A stretch of 64,000 bases of DNA from Methanococcoides orientis. Lineage in GTDB: Archaea > Halobacteriota > Methanosarcinia > Methanosarcinales > Methanosarcinaceae. A model generated the notes under the pieces. It had not been told where the DNA came from, did no database searches, and saw nothing but the letters and a program-made list of their open reading frames with translations. The position numbers were made by a program, and so were the translations under genes. The stretch lies in contig NZ_CP073710.1 in NCBI RefSeq assembly GCF_021184045.1, positions 2,118,685-2,182,684 on the forward strand, read 5' to 3'. Below, piece after piece: positions 25,474 through 33,837 of this stretch. Position 1 is the stretch's first letter. Each line of letters begins with the position of its first letter.

Positions 25474-25986
25474 ATGAAAAGTAAAGGAATTAGAATTTGG
25501 TCACTACTCATGGCTCTCTTGCTTGTGAGCGTGTTGTCTGTATCCGCTGCTAGTGCAAATGAGATTTCCCAGAATGATTTAGAGCTAAAGAATGCAGAAT
25601 CATTAATTACCGACAAAAGTACTGCCTCTGGCTTCGTAATGTTTTCAGATAAATCATCTACAAGATCAGGAGTTACTTATGATTTAGATGTCACCATCAC
25701 TGGAGTTAAATCATCTGGAAGTTACTGGTATAATCTTAATGGTGATTCTACTGCAACAGCATCTGAAAACATTGATTATATTCAGGCATCTGGGACACTC
25801 TTAGGTCCAACACTTACTGCCAACTATGGACCAGTAGGTCGCTACAATGATGATTCAGTAGTTGCATCTGGAACATTAACTGATTACTATTTCTGGCAAA
25901 CAACATATCAAAATCAAGGACATGGAATGTATAGAATAGATGGAGTGAATTATTATCTCGACTCGACAGCATCTATTACGACATAA
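25474..25986 (+). CDS. Exported protein of unknown function
   Basis: The 170-residue product has an N-terminal signal peptide (GIRIWSLLMALLLVSVLSVSAASA, ending about residue 27) and a Ser/Thr/Tyr-rich mature part with alternating beta-like pattern (SGVTYDLDVTITGVKSSGSYWYNL). It has no cysteine, no membrane anchor at the C-terminus and no sorting motif. I do not recognise a family. TGAGGT precedes the ATG, and a TATA-like tract is at 25421-25433. Being divergent from the exported-protein/regulator pair, it is a candidate target of that regulator. Base composition is AT-rich like the rest of the island. Confidence 0.65.
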   Translation: MKSKGIRIWSLLMALLLVSVLSVSAASANEISQNDLELKNAESLITDKSTASGFVMFSDKSSTRSGVTYDLDVTITGVKSSGSYWYNLNGDSTATASENIDYIQASGTLLGPTLTANYGPVGRYNDDSVVASGTLTDYYFWQTTYQNQGHGMYRIDGVNYYLDSTASITT

Positions 25987-26026
25987 AGCCAATTAATAAT
26001 GAATGAAAAAGGAAGGTGTAGAGTAA

Positions 26027-26725
26027 ATGAGTAAAAAGGAATTAGCCATTCTTCCTTTTTTTATTTTTTTTGTAATTACTATTTGTTTATATGGTTGTTT
26101 TGCAAATGAACAATCGAAAGTAAATCTGAATACTACTTCAGCTAAAGAAAGTCTTCTTAATGGGACCAGTATTTACGGTTATGAAACAGCATATGCTGAT
26201 AAAAGTTTGAAAAATATATCATCAATTTCGATGGATGAAAGTCAACCGGAGATCCTAGAAATTGAAAAATTAAAAGTTCCAGGTACAATTGCTATGGCAA
26301 TATCAGAGTCCTATCCTTTCAAAAGAAATGAGGTTTGGAACAAGTCATATATTAGAAAAGGAGATTCTCTTAAAAGCTATGTTTTTCTAGCAAATTATAA
26401 AAATGAATCACATGATTTTTTGATATTTAACTTAGTTAATTACACGCAGAAGCCAAGTTATTTTGGAGAAAATTCATCTACAATTCACCATCTGACGTTG
26501 GAAAAAGATAGTTATATTGTTTTTACATTAGAAACACAACCCTTCGAACAAGTTGGAGAGGAGCTTTTTCAAGTAGCTGTAGTAATCGATCCTTATGAAG
26601 CCGAACCGACTGGCAAATACGGATTTTTGGATACGGGCTATTTATACCTGTCTCCAAAGGTATTGGTAAATGTAACTAAGACAGAGATGGAAACAAACAT
26701 ATTTATGAATGATGTGAGGGTGTAA
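26027..26725 (+). CDS. Putative exported lipoprotein-like protein
   Basis: The 232-residue product has a hydrophobic N-terminus (LAILPFFIFFVITICLYGCFA) with Cys24 at its end, which resembles a lipobox although the preceding LYG is not a perfect match. The mature part has many N-glycosylation-type sequons (NTT, NGT, NIS, NES, NYT, NSS, NVT), as is usual for exported proteins of this group. Residues ~105-205 look like a beta sandwich. GGAAGGTG precedes the ATG. The next gene starts three bases after its stop, implying co-transcription. No family recognised. Confidence 0.6.
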   Translation: MSKKELAILPFFIFFVITICLYGCFANEQSKVNLNTTSAKESLLNGTSIYGYETAYADKSLKNISSISMDESQPEILEIEKLKVPGTIAMAISESYPFKRNEVWNKSYIRKGDSLKSYVFLANYKNESHDFLIFNLVNYTQKPSYFGENSSTIHHLTLEKDSYIVFTLETQPFEQVGEELFQVAVVIDPYEAEPTGKYGFLDTGYLYLSPKVLVNVTKTEMETNIFMNDVRV

Positions 26726-26727
26726 AT

Positions 26728-27021
26728 TTGAACAAGAACACAATCGAATGGGTACTCATCGGAATTATAGTTGTAACAATAATCACAACAGCATTTTATA
26801 TGGGTCAACTATTATGGGGTATAGCTGCAATAGCTATTGTTTTTTGGCTTTTCATGTTATTTGATTGCCTTCAACGAAGCACAGAAAATTTTCCTCGCAC
26901 AGGAGAACATGAGAAATTGATCTGGCTAATCGCCTTAGTTTTCTTGAATTTTATAGGTGCAATACTGTATTACTATATGGTCAAAATACAGGGCAATAGT
27001 CTAAAAAAACCAGAAGAGTAG
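26728..27021 (+). CDS. Small membrane protein with PLDc_N-type domain
   Basis: The 97-residue protein has three hydrophobic segments. The middle-to-end part, with FWLFMLFDCLQR then EKLIWLIALVFLNFIGAILYYYM, matches the pattern of the phospholipase D-nuclease N-terminal (PLDc_N) membrane module. Here it occurs alone without a nuclease domain, which is common for this module. The start is a TTG two bases after the previous stop, with GAGGGTG upstream. It may be a small integral partner of the exported protein encoded before it; function is unknown. Confidence 0.65.
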   Translation: MNKNTIEWVLIGIIVVTIITTAFYMGQLLWGIAAIAIVFWLFMLFDCLQRSTENFPRTGEHEKLIWLIALVFLNFIGAILYYYMVKIQGNSLKKPEE

Positions 27022-27054
27022 ATTTATTAAAAAACACAACGCTACTCTATTAAA

Positions 27055-27134
27055 GAGGATTCCGATAAACCTACATTCGCTTAATTTATGGATTATAAAC
27101 AAGTGCTCAAATTCTAGGTTTAATCGAAATCCTC
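27055..27134. repeat. Imperfect inverted repeat, 18-19 bp arms
   Basis: GAGGATTCCGATAAACCT (27055-27072) and AGGTTTAATCGAAATCCTC (27116-27134) are near-exact reverse complements, with one added base and one mismatch, enclosing 43 bases. They follow the end of the PLDc_N-type gene. They could be a transcript-end structure or the ends of a tiny non-autonomous element; no target duplication was recognised. Confidence 0.45.
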
Positions 27135-27160
27135 AGGAATTTATGATATTGTTTAATTCA

Positions 27161-27189
27161 GTTATTTTGTTTAAGTTCGACAAAATAAC
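27161..27189. repeat. 9-bp inverted repeat next to TATA-like tract
   Basis: GTTATTTTG (27161-27169) and CAAAATAAC (27181-27189) are exact reverse complements with an 11-base spacer. They lie directly upstream of the TATA-like AAATATTTATAA (about 27194-27204). This is where an activator or repressor of the following gene would bind; function inferred. Confidence 0.4.
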
Positions 27190-27204
27190 CATAAAATATT
27201 TATA

Positions 27205-27555
27205 ATGTACTCAATATCAAAAAGAGTAACAAATTGTAAAGAGTTAATGGGCTCAGCCAGTCTTGAAGGAATAACTGAAGTCCCTGTGCATGGAGGTTTC
27301 CATATCGATTACATCCTGAAAGAAGAATTGTGGCGCTCAGTAGCAGTACTCCCTCTCTCTTTTTTGGGGATTTGTGTGCTCGATGAAGCCGGAGTTATTT
27401 CAATCAGCGCTTTATCAATTTTCATTCTGGCTTTCTTTGTAACGTTTGTCCACGTTTCATTCATGGTCTGGTACAGGAGAAAGGAAGGTCTGGCATTCTC
27501 TAACATTACGTTGATACTGGACCATCTGTTAAGTTCAAGGTCAAATGATAAGTGA
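27205..27555 (+). CDS. Small membrane protein of unknown function (intact copy)
   Basis: The product has up to 116 residues with two hydrophobic segments (LWRSVAVLPLSFLGICVLDEAGVI... and SALSIFILAFFVTFVHVSFMVWY) and a charged C-terminus. The ATG at 27205 sits directly on a TATA-like tract, so translation may instead begin at ATG 27247 (102 residues, MGSASLEG). Its last 29 codons have a second, truncated copy at 23938-24024 beside metV. No family is recognised. An inverted repeat immediately upstream may control it. The duplication suggests local rearrangement in the history of the island. Confidence 0.6.
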   Translation: MYSISKRVTNCKELMGSASLEGITEVPVHGGFHIDYILKEELWRSVAVLPLSFLGICVLDEAGVISISALSIFILAFFVTFVHVSFMVWYRRKEGLAFSNITLILDHLLSSRSNDK

Positions 27556-27630
27556 ATTAAAATTCGATTTAAGGTCAATTTGATCTTGCTTTGGGAAAGA
27601 ATGTTTGGATAAGATCCAGGTTCTGATAAA

Positions 27631-28470
27631 ATGTATGAGCTATCTTCTAAAAAATTAATATTCATAACAATAAGCCTGATCCTGGTCATCAGTCTAATAT
27701 CAGCTTTAGTCACTTTGCCTGCAGAACCTTATCACTCAAGCAATGAGTTCAAGTTTTCAGAATTATTTAATACATCTTTTCATAAATATCCGGTTCCTTT
27801 GAGTAGCTACTCTGCTTCAAGTGGCTATATCGATTCAGTCATTGATTCCACATCCCTTCGTATTGATCCTCAAAATGTGATCGGTTTAAGCGAGTTTGGA
27901 GCAGCAAATATTATACTTATCGAATCTGAGGGGAATATTACTGAAATAATCGCTGATGACAGAGCCAATGTTCTGGAAATAAATGCCCTTGAGATGAAAC
28001 CAGTTGGCTCAAGAGAATTTTCTGCTACAGGAAATCTAATGGAGAGCACAGTAATAGAATTATATGAACTTGAAATTCTCTTGCCCGATCCAGATAAATC
28101 CTCCTCTCTCACTGTAAGTGCTCTTGAGATATCCCATGAAAGCTGGGAAGACCAGATTGGTTGCAAAGGGGACAAGAATAAAGATGTTTACATTGAAGGA
28201 CTGTTTTTCATTGATAGTTCCGACAATGTGCTTGTTGTGGGAAATTCAGAGGTACTTACAAATTGCACACTGTTGTCGGTTACTGAAAATAAAGAGCACT
28301 CACAAAGTGGCAAGACTTTTGGAGAATTTTATAATTCAGTTAAGTGGGAAAGTAAAGGTCTGTTCATATGTTCTAAATCCGAACGAGAACCACATATTGT
28401 AGTTGATAAATTTATCACCATCAAAACATGGGTTGCAGAAGATTCATGGCTCATCCTGGGTCTATTCTGA
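27631..28470 (+). CDS. Membrane-anchored surface protein of unknown function
   Basis: The 279-residue product has a single N-terminal membrane anchor (KLIFITISLILVISLISALVTL, about 8-29) and a large outside domain rich in beta structure and acidic residues. Two cysteine pairs are possible (Cys in DQIGCKGDKNKD, LTNCTLL and GLFICSKSE). Sequons such as NTS, NIT and NCT are present. No known domain is recognised. There is no clear ribosome binding site, but a leaderless or short-leader start is plausible. The AT-rich composition matches its neighbours. Confidence 0.6.
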   Translation: MYELSSKKLIFITISLILVISLISALVTLPAEPYHSSNEFKFSELFNTSFHKYPVPLSSYSASSGYIDSVIDSTSLRIDPQNVIGLSEFGAANIILIESEGNITEIIADDRANVLEINALEMKPVGSREFSATGNLMESTVIELYELEILLPDPDKSSSLTVSALEISHESWEDQIGCKGDKNKDVYIEGLFFIDSSDNVLVVGNSEVLTNCTLLSVTENKEHSQSGKTFGEFYNSVKWESKGLFICSKSEREPHIVVDKFITIKTWVAEDSWLILGLF

Positions 28471-28796
28471 ATTGCACATCTTATGGACATGTAATGCTAT
28501 TCTCAGGATGCCCCATTCTTGTTTGAGCATGCTTTTTTGCTAACTAAAGTTGAAAAGAATGTAAAAATTGGGGATTAACGCAAAGGTACCAATAAAGAAC
28601 AATTTGATGAAATGGATATAAAATATTTATACTGCTTGGCACTTAGAACAGAATACGACATTGTAAAGACGTTGTGATATTTGAGAATTCTTGACAGAAC
28701 AGCCAATCCGCATATCAGGGTATAATCTCAGGTTTTACTGTTTACTCCTATGGCTACGTCTTTGTTTCCGGATCAATGGGTTCAAGAGGATATTGC
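28471..28796. other. Intergenic stretch without recognisable gene
   Basis: No open frame with convincing coding character is seen. GAGCATGCTTTTTTGC near 28525-28540 could end transcription of the preceding gene. A TATA-like GGATATAAAATATTTATAC around 28617-28635 could start a transcript with a leader of about 145 bases before the ATG at 28797; no stable long hairpin was recognised in that leader. Confidence 0.4.
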
Positions 28797-29639
28797 ATGA
28801 AACTAAAGCTATTTCTGGGATTACTGTTAGTTATCGGCATGATCGGGTCCGGATTGGCAGTTGAAGAAAATGCAGAACAAAGCAATGAGTCTGTTGAAGG
28901 GCAGTTGCCAGGAAGGGTCCTGACACCGGACGAAGTAATGGAAGTTTTTGGCAATGCTACGTGGGATTTTCAACTACCCGATGAAGCACCGGATGATTGT
29001 ATTGTGCGTTCACATGAAGGCACAGAATATGTGTATATGGTACGCAATTTTTCAGATCCGATTTCGCTAATAGAACTAAATGAAGCAAGGGACGATGTGA
29101 TCAATAGCTATCATGTGAATACGTCGGAGAACGGAGCTTCATATGGTTCTATAATGTATTCAGTACCTCAGGTTCCGGAAGGAGGACGCATTGTAGCGTA
29201 CTGTTTTAGAATTGATGATGAAGGGATAACAAGTCACTATGTGGGAATTGCGGGTGACGAAAGGTCCGTATTAAAGATCCATGAAAAGGCAGAAATATGG
29301 TACAACAATGAAGTTCTGGAGCTGGAAAATGCAGAAGCAATTACAACTGCTGACGATGAACTCATTTCCAATGGCTCAGGCCAGTTCTCATCTGAAAGTT
29401 ATACAATGGATGAGGATAGGCTCGAGATTGCAAATAAGTTGTATGGTACCGACATTACATATGGCGAATACATTAAGCAGGTCTTCCCTGAAACATACAA
29501 GGAATTTCCATCACCTTCTGAAGAAAAACTCTATAATATGGATATGATATGGCCGAAATCTCCCCGAGGAATCAAATTAGTTGTCTGTGTTCTTGTTTTG
29601 GCGTTTTTCATGGAGAAAATTCTGGAGAAACTGGATTGA
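28797..29639 (+). CDS. Exported protein with C-terminal membrane anchor, unknown function
   Basis: The 280-residue product has a signal peptide (LKLFLGLLLVIGMIGSGLAV), an acidic external domain and a hydrophobic C-terminal helix (IKLVVCVLVLAFFMEKILEK), so it should be anchored with its domain outside. The region after the signal contains LTPDEVMEVFGNATWDF, and mid-protein RIVAYCFRIDDEGITSHYVGIAGD. No family is recognised. The ATG at 28797 has AGAGGA upstream; an in-frame ATG 21 bases earlier lacks one and would lengthen the signal peptide unnaturally. Confidence 0.65.
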   Translation: MKLKLFLGLLLVIGMIGSGLAVEENAEQSNESVEGQLPGRVLTPDEVMEVFGNATWDFQLPDEAPDDCIVRSHEGTEYVYMVRNFSDPISLIELNEARDDVINSYHVNTSENGASYGSIMYSVPQVPEGGRIVAYCFRIDDEGITSHYVGIAGDERSVLKIHEKAEIWYNNEVLELENAEAITTADDELISNGSGQFSSESYTMDEDRLEIANKLYGTDITYGEYIKQVFPETYKEFPSPSEEKLYNMDMIWPKSPRGIKLVVCVLVLAFFMEKILEKLD

Positions 29640-29803
29640 TCCGGTTGAAGTAACAGAGCTAAACAGGGAAAATACAATGATTTAAGGCAAAAATTGGTGG
29701 GATTGTAAAGTTTAGGGTTTCAAGGATTGAAGCTTATAAAATTGAAAGAAAGCAAACTTGGATGTGTTTTATAGTGATTTGAAAGACAAGGAAGTGATAG
29801 AAA

Positions 29804-30394
29804 ATGAATAAGCTAATTGGAGTGCTAATTGCGATTATGTTGGTAATGTGTCTTACATCATCTGCAAGCGCAGCAGCTAGTGAGAATGAGACTTTTGTTG
29901 AGGATGCTGCCCAACTAAGACTTGAAGAAACCAAAGAGAGATTGGGGGAAGATGCTGTCCAGGAAATGGAAGATTATCTTGAGTTGCAAAAGAACTTGCC
30001 TGCTGTGGTAAGAGCTATGCCGGGAGGTGGTAGTGCCTTAGCTTATGCTGGAACAAATAATGATAGCAGGGTTGTCTATCTAAACTATATTGATGGCATG
30101 GATCTTTCTGATGAGGAGAAGGTAGAGTATAAGAACAAACTTATTGATGTCTGGGATCGATATCCAGATGATATAATGGTTACTGATTATGCTTTCATGG
30201 CAAAGATGGCTGGTTTGATGGAAGAGGAAGCTAAGAAAGTTAGGGATGAAGCCCATTTCGACGAAGATGGAAATCTTGTGATCATAGTCAATGAAACAAC
30301 ACAGGAAGAACCCGGGACAAACAAGCAAACACCGGGCTTTACCTCAATAATGCTCATTATCGGACTGTTGTTATCGGCAAGGAGTAGAAAGTGA
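29804..30394 (+). CDS. Exported protein with PGF-CTERM sorting signal
   Basis: The 196-residue product has a signal peptide (LIGVLIAIMLVMCLTSSASA) and an acidic helical middle region, and ends TPGFTSIMLIIGLLLSARSRK. That is a PGF motif, a hydrophobic helix and a basic tail, the PGF-CTERM signal processed by archaeosortase. It is thus predicted to be cut and lipid-anchored at the cell surface. AAGGAAGTGAT precedes the ATG, with a TATA-like GCTTATAAAA at about 29730. The domain between the signals is not recognised. It is in the same AT-rich island as the other exported proteins. Confidence 0.72.
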   Translation: MNKLIGVLIAIMLVMCLTSSASAAASENETFVEDAAQLRLEETKERLGEDAVQEMEDYLELQKNLPAVVRAMPGGGSALAYAGTNNDSRVVYLNYIDGMDLSDEEKVEYKNKLIDVWDRYPDDIMVTDYAFMAKMAGLMEEEAKKVRDEAHFDEDGNLVIIVNETTQEEPGTNKQTPGFTSIMLIIGLLLSARSRK

Positions 30395-30480
30395 TGGGTT
30401 TTGTGACAGTATGGAACGAAAAAATATAATTGGATTTATGGACAAAAGAAAAATCATCTATTTCACTCATGGAGAATTGT

Positions 30481-30663
30481 ATGGACCTGAAAACAATGAA
30501 CAAACTTTCACGCATTATTGCCATCATTGCAATTGTTGTTGCTTTCTATAACTTTTATCTTTCGTGGACTAAAGATGAGTCCAGTCCACTCCTTTTCTGG
30601 ACAGTTATAGTTCTTGTCCTTCTCTCCGCGATCATTCATGAGTTCATCAAAAGGAATAGTTGA
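30481..30663 (+). CDS. Small two-helix membrane protein
   Basis: A 60-residue product with two hydrophobic segments (LSRIIAIIAIVVAFYNFYLSW and LLFWTVIVLVLLSAIIHEFI). The ATG at 30481 has GGAG six bases upstream; the frame is open from a TTG at 30430, but that start has no binding site. I do not recognise a family. It is the last gene of the island before metF. Confidence 0.5.
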   Translation: MDLKTMNKLSRIIAIIAIVVAFYNFYLSWTKDESSPLLFWTVIVLVLLSAIIHEFIKRNS

Positions 30664-30724
30664 ACCCTGACCTTCCCCACTGTCGCGATGCATTTAAAAA
30701 CCAAACCTACATATTTACCCCACG

Positions 30725-31606
30725 ATGCTATCAACTTTCAACGATGCGCTCAATTCAGACCGCTTCATTGTGACCGCAGAGGTGGCACCTCCGAAGGGCA
30801 CCGATATCTCAGCGGTACTTGAGGATGCAGACCTTATCAGGGGATGGGTGGATGCTATCAATATCACTGACAACCAGCGTGCGGTAATGCGCATGAGCCC
30901 GGTAGCCGTAGGTAAATTATTGATGGATGCCGGTCATGAGGTGATAGTGCAGTTCACCTGCCGTGATCGCAACCGTCTGGCATTGCAGTCCGACATCTTG
31001 GCGGCATCGGCCCTTGGTATCAGTAATCTTTGCGTGATGACAGGGGATTATCCTACCAAAGGCGACCATGCGGGCGCAAAGCCGGTGTATGATCTTGATT
31101 CTGTACAGCTTCTCTCAGTTATTACTAAAATGATGGATGGATATGACATGGCAGGCAATGAGCTTGCAGGTGCTCCATCATTTACTGTGGGTGCGGTCTC
31201 CAATACGGATGCAGCACGCAGGATGCAGATGATAAAACTTCAGAAGAAGATCGATTCAGGTGCACAGTTCATACAGACACAGGCGGTCTATGATGTGGAA
31301 GGTTTTGTCGAGTTCATGGATTCGTTCTCTCACCCGGATGTGCCGGTAATAGCAGGGATCATCCCGCTGCGTTCAGCAGGAATGGCACGTTTCATGAATG
31401 CCAATATTCCCGGAATAAGGGTTGGTGATGAGATGATATCCCGCATGGAGGATGCCGAATACCCTGTTCAGGAAGGGCTTGAGATATCTGCTGAAAGTAT
31501 CCGAGAGCTCCGGAAGATGTGCAGGGGAGTCCACCTGATGCCTATCGGTGGCAATTCCAATACTCAGAAACTGCTTGAGATGGCAGGAATTACCGCTTTA
31601 CAATAA
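30725..31606 (+). CDS. metF: Methylene-tetrahydrofolate reductase
   Basis: MetF reduces methylene-THF to methyl-THF. The 293-residue TIM-barrel flavoprotein shows TAEVAPPKGTDIS, INITDNQRA, VMTGDYPTKGDHAGAKPVYDLDSVQLL, KIDSGAQFIQTQAVYD and GIIPLRSAGMARFMN, all in family order. The C-terminal cysteine-rich domain is absent and supplied by metV 6.8 kb upstream, as in organisms with a MetF/MetV pair. A TATA-like TTTAAAAACC (30692-30701) lies about 28 bases before the ATG, so transcription starts at or near it and does not depend on the upstream folate cluster. Confidence 0.92.
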   Translation: MLSTFNDALNSDRFIVTAEVAPPKGTDISAVLEDADLIRGWVDAINITDNQRAVMRMSPVAVGKLLMDAGHEVIVQFTCRDRNRLALQSDILAASALGISNLCVMTGDYPTKGDHAGAKPVYDLDSVQLLSVITKMMDGYDMAGNELAGAPSFTVGAVSNTDAARRMQMIKLQKKIDSGAQFIQTQAVYDVEGFVEFMDSFSHPDVPVIAGIIPLRSAGMARFMNANIPGIRVGDEMISRMEDAEYPVQEGLEISAESIRELRKMCRGVHLMPIGGNSNTQKLLEMAGITALQ

Positions 31607-31660
31607 TTTATACTGAATTTATAATTAATTTACAAAAACGACATTTAAGAGTAGAATAAC

Positions 31661-32908
31661 ATGAGATCCACACAGGTAGAATACGCAAAGAACGGCACGC
31701 TGACTCCGGAAATGGAACATGTGGCCAAAGTTGAGTCCATTGATGAGGAAACTGTACTGGCACGGGTTGCTGATGGAAGTCTTGTTGTGATGGTTCGCGA
31801 AGGCTGTCCGCCTGTTGCGATCGGCAAAGGGGCGACCACGAAGATCAACGTTAACCTCGGAACATCTTCAGCAAGCATTGATCCCGAAGCAGAGCTGGAA
31901 AAGGTAAAGATCGCAGAGAAATATGGTGCAGATACCATCACAGACCTTTCAATGGGTGGCGACATCTCTGCCATCAGGAAGATGGTCTTTGACAACACTA
32001 CCCTTCCAATTACCACTGTGCCTGTCTATCAGGCCGTGGTGGAATGCGGCATGAAGGATGTTACGGGGGATGACGTGCTCTCCTATCTCAAAAAGCAGGT
32101 GGATGAAGGGGTAAGCTCTGTTGTTGTCCATTGTGTGGAAAAGCAGATGCTTGAGAAATTAAAAGGCACAGGCCGTATCATGGGAATGGTCTCAAAGGGC
32201 GGTTCCTTTACCAGTGTGCTGATGCTCAAGGATGGCTGCGAGAACCCGTATCTTGAGAACTTCGATGAGGTTCTTTCAATATTGAAAAAGAACGATGTTG
32301 TCCTCTCCCTGGGGAACACCATGCGAAGTGGTTGTGTTCATGACCTTTGTGACAGTCCGCAGATGATGGAGATCAAGACAAATGCAAAGCTTGCAAAGCA
32401 GGCAAATGAAGCAGGTGTACAGGTAATAATCGAAGGCATGGGCGGCCATGTGCAGGCAAATGACATTCCTGAGCACATCAAAGCGCACCGCTCCCTTTCC
32501 GAATTCCCGCTTTTCGTGGCAGGTCCACTGCCAACTGATGTCGGTATGGGATATGACCACATCTCCGGTGCCGTGGGTGCAAGTATCGCCAGCGGCAACG
32601 GTGCAGATTATCTTTGCTACATCACTCCTGCTGAACATCTTTCTCTTCCAACACCTGAACAGGTCAGGGAAGGGCTCATTGCTTTCAGAATCGCAGCGCA
32701 CATTGGTGATTCAATGAAATACGGTCTGGACGAGAGGGACAAGCTCCTTGCTGACAGGCGTGCGAAGTTCGACTGGGACGGGCAGATGGAGCTTGCACTT
32801 GACCCTGATAAGCCAAAGGGAATGTGCCCGCAGACAGGTCCCTGTTCCATGTGCGGTGAATACTGCGCTATCAAGATAATGTCCGATTATTTATCCGGCG
32901 GTGTATGA
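31661..32908 (+). CDS. thiC: Phosphomethylpyrimidine synthase
   Basis: ThiC is a radical-SAM enzyme that converts AIR to the hydroxymethylpyrimidine phosphate of thiamine. The 415-residue protein has GTLTPEMEHVAK, GTSSASIDPEAELEK, the SLGNTMRSGCVHD segment, EGMGGHVQAND, and the C-terminal cluster motif CSMCGEYC (CxxCxxxxC) that binds the 4Fe-4S centre. Length is normal for archaeal ThiC. No TPP riboswitch is apparent in the 54-base gap after metF, with which it may be co-transcribed. Confidence 0.95.
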   Translation: MRSTQVEYAKNGTLTPEMEHVAKVESIDEETVLARVADGSLVVMVREGCPPVAIGKGATTKINVNLGTSSASIDPEAELEKVKIAEKYGADTITDLSMGGDISAIRKMVFDNTTLPITTVPVYQAVVECGMKDVTGDDVLSYLKKQVDEGVSSVVVHCVEKQMLEKLKGTGRIMGMVSKGGSFTSVLMLKDGCENPYLENFDEVLSILKKNDVVLSLGNTMRSGCVHDLCDSPQMMEIKTNAKLAKQANEAGVQVIIEGMGGHVQANDIPEHIKAHRSLSEFPLFVAGPLPTDVGMGYDHISGAVGASIASGNGADYLCYITPAEHLSLPTPEQVREGLIAFRIAAHIGDSMKYGLDERDKLLADRRAKFDWDGQMELALDPDKPKGMCPQTGPCSMCGEYCAIKIMSDYLSGGV

Positions 32909-32909
32909 A

Positions 32910-33686
32910 TTGAGCTTTGACCTTCCTTCTATGCAGATCATTGGTGTACGCACTCCCCTGATCAAGCCCGGCGATGACATTGTGAATATGCTATGTGGAT
33001 CACTCAACGAAAATGAGATCTTCCTGCGAGACGGGGATGTGCTGGTGCTGGCAGAGTCTGCGGTAGCCACAGCAGAAGGAAGAATGGTCGACCTTTCTAC
33101 GGTCATTCCTAGCAAAGAGGCAGAGGAACTTGCAGGCAAGTATTGTGTGGATTCCCGGGAAATGGAACTTGTCCTGTGTGAATGCGATGATATCATCGGT
33201 GGCGTTCCGGGAGCAGCTCTTACTATCACAAAGGGAACCCTTTCCCCGAATGCAGGTATCGATGGCTCCAATGCCCCAGAGGGATATGTTGTCCTTCTGC
33301 CTGAGAACGCACAGAAGAGTGCAGCCAGGATCCGTGCCGGTATGGAGGAGTTCTGCTGCTGCCATCTCGGAGTGATAGTCGGGGACAGCCGTACGCAGCC
33401 CTTGCGCCTTGGGTGCGTGGGTATGGCACTGGGGACATCAGGCATCGTTCCTGTGGAAGATGCAAGAGGCTCAAAAGACCTGTTCGGAAAACCCCTTAAC
33501 ATCACACGCAAGGCGGTCGCGGACAATCTGGTCTCCGCTTCCCAGCTGTTGATGGGTGAAGCAGATGAATGTATTCCGTGCGTCCTGATACGTGGAGCAC
33601 CTGTGAAGATGGTCAAGGGTTCGGAAGAAATGCCTATTTTCACTCCTGAGGAGTGTATGTATTACAGCAATATCAAGCAGAAATAA
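32910..33686 (+). CDS. CofE-family (coenzyme F420-0:L-glutamate ligase-like) protein
   Basis: The protein of about 258 residues matches the F420 gamma-glutamyl ligase fold: IIGVRTPLIKPGDDIV near the start, GDVLVLAESAVATAEGR, NAGIDGSNAPEGYVVLLP, a GVIVGDSRTQPLRLG segment, GRSKDLFGKPL-like GSKDLFGKPLNITRKAVAD and LLMGEADECIP. The DSRTxPLRxG form differs from the DSxGRPWRxG-like form of well-studied CofE, so it may be a paralogue with another substrate. TTG 32910 just after the thiC stop, with GGTG upstream, is one start; GTG 32901 and ATG 32931 are alternatives. It is coupled to thiC, an association whose meaning is not obvious. Confidence 0.72.
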   Translation: MSFDLPSMQIIGVRTPLIKPGDDIVNMLCGSLNENEIFLRDGDVLVLAESAVATAEGRMVDLSTVIPSKEAEELAGKYCVDSREMELVLCECDDIIGGVPGAALTITKGTLSPNAGIDGSNAPEGYVVLLPENAQKSAARIRAGMEEFCCCHLGVIVGDSRTQPLRLGCVGMALGTSGIVPVEDARGSKDLFGKPLNITRKAVADNLVSASQLLMGEADECIPCVLIRGAPVKMVKGSEEMPIFTPEECMYYSNIKQK

Positions 33687-33837
33687 GTCGCTTGGTATTA
33701 ATTCTTTCATATGGGGTATTAATTAATATTCTCTTTATTTGTTGCCGTAGACCAAAATTATTTATAGAATAACAACATGGTTTTGTGTGAAGCATACAAT
33801 ACCCTTTTTACTTTTACAAAACCAAAGGTGATTATCA

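Noticed and set aside
23924-30724. Intact insertion sequence or integrase bounding the accessory island
   Set aside because: No transposase, integrase or tRNA attachment site was found; only a truncated gene copy and inverted repeats mark the region.
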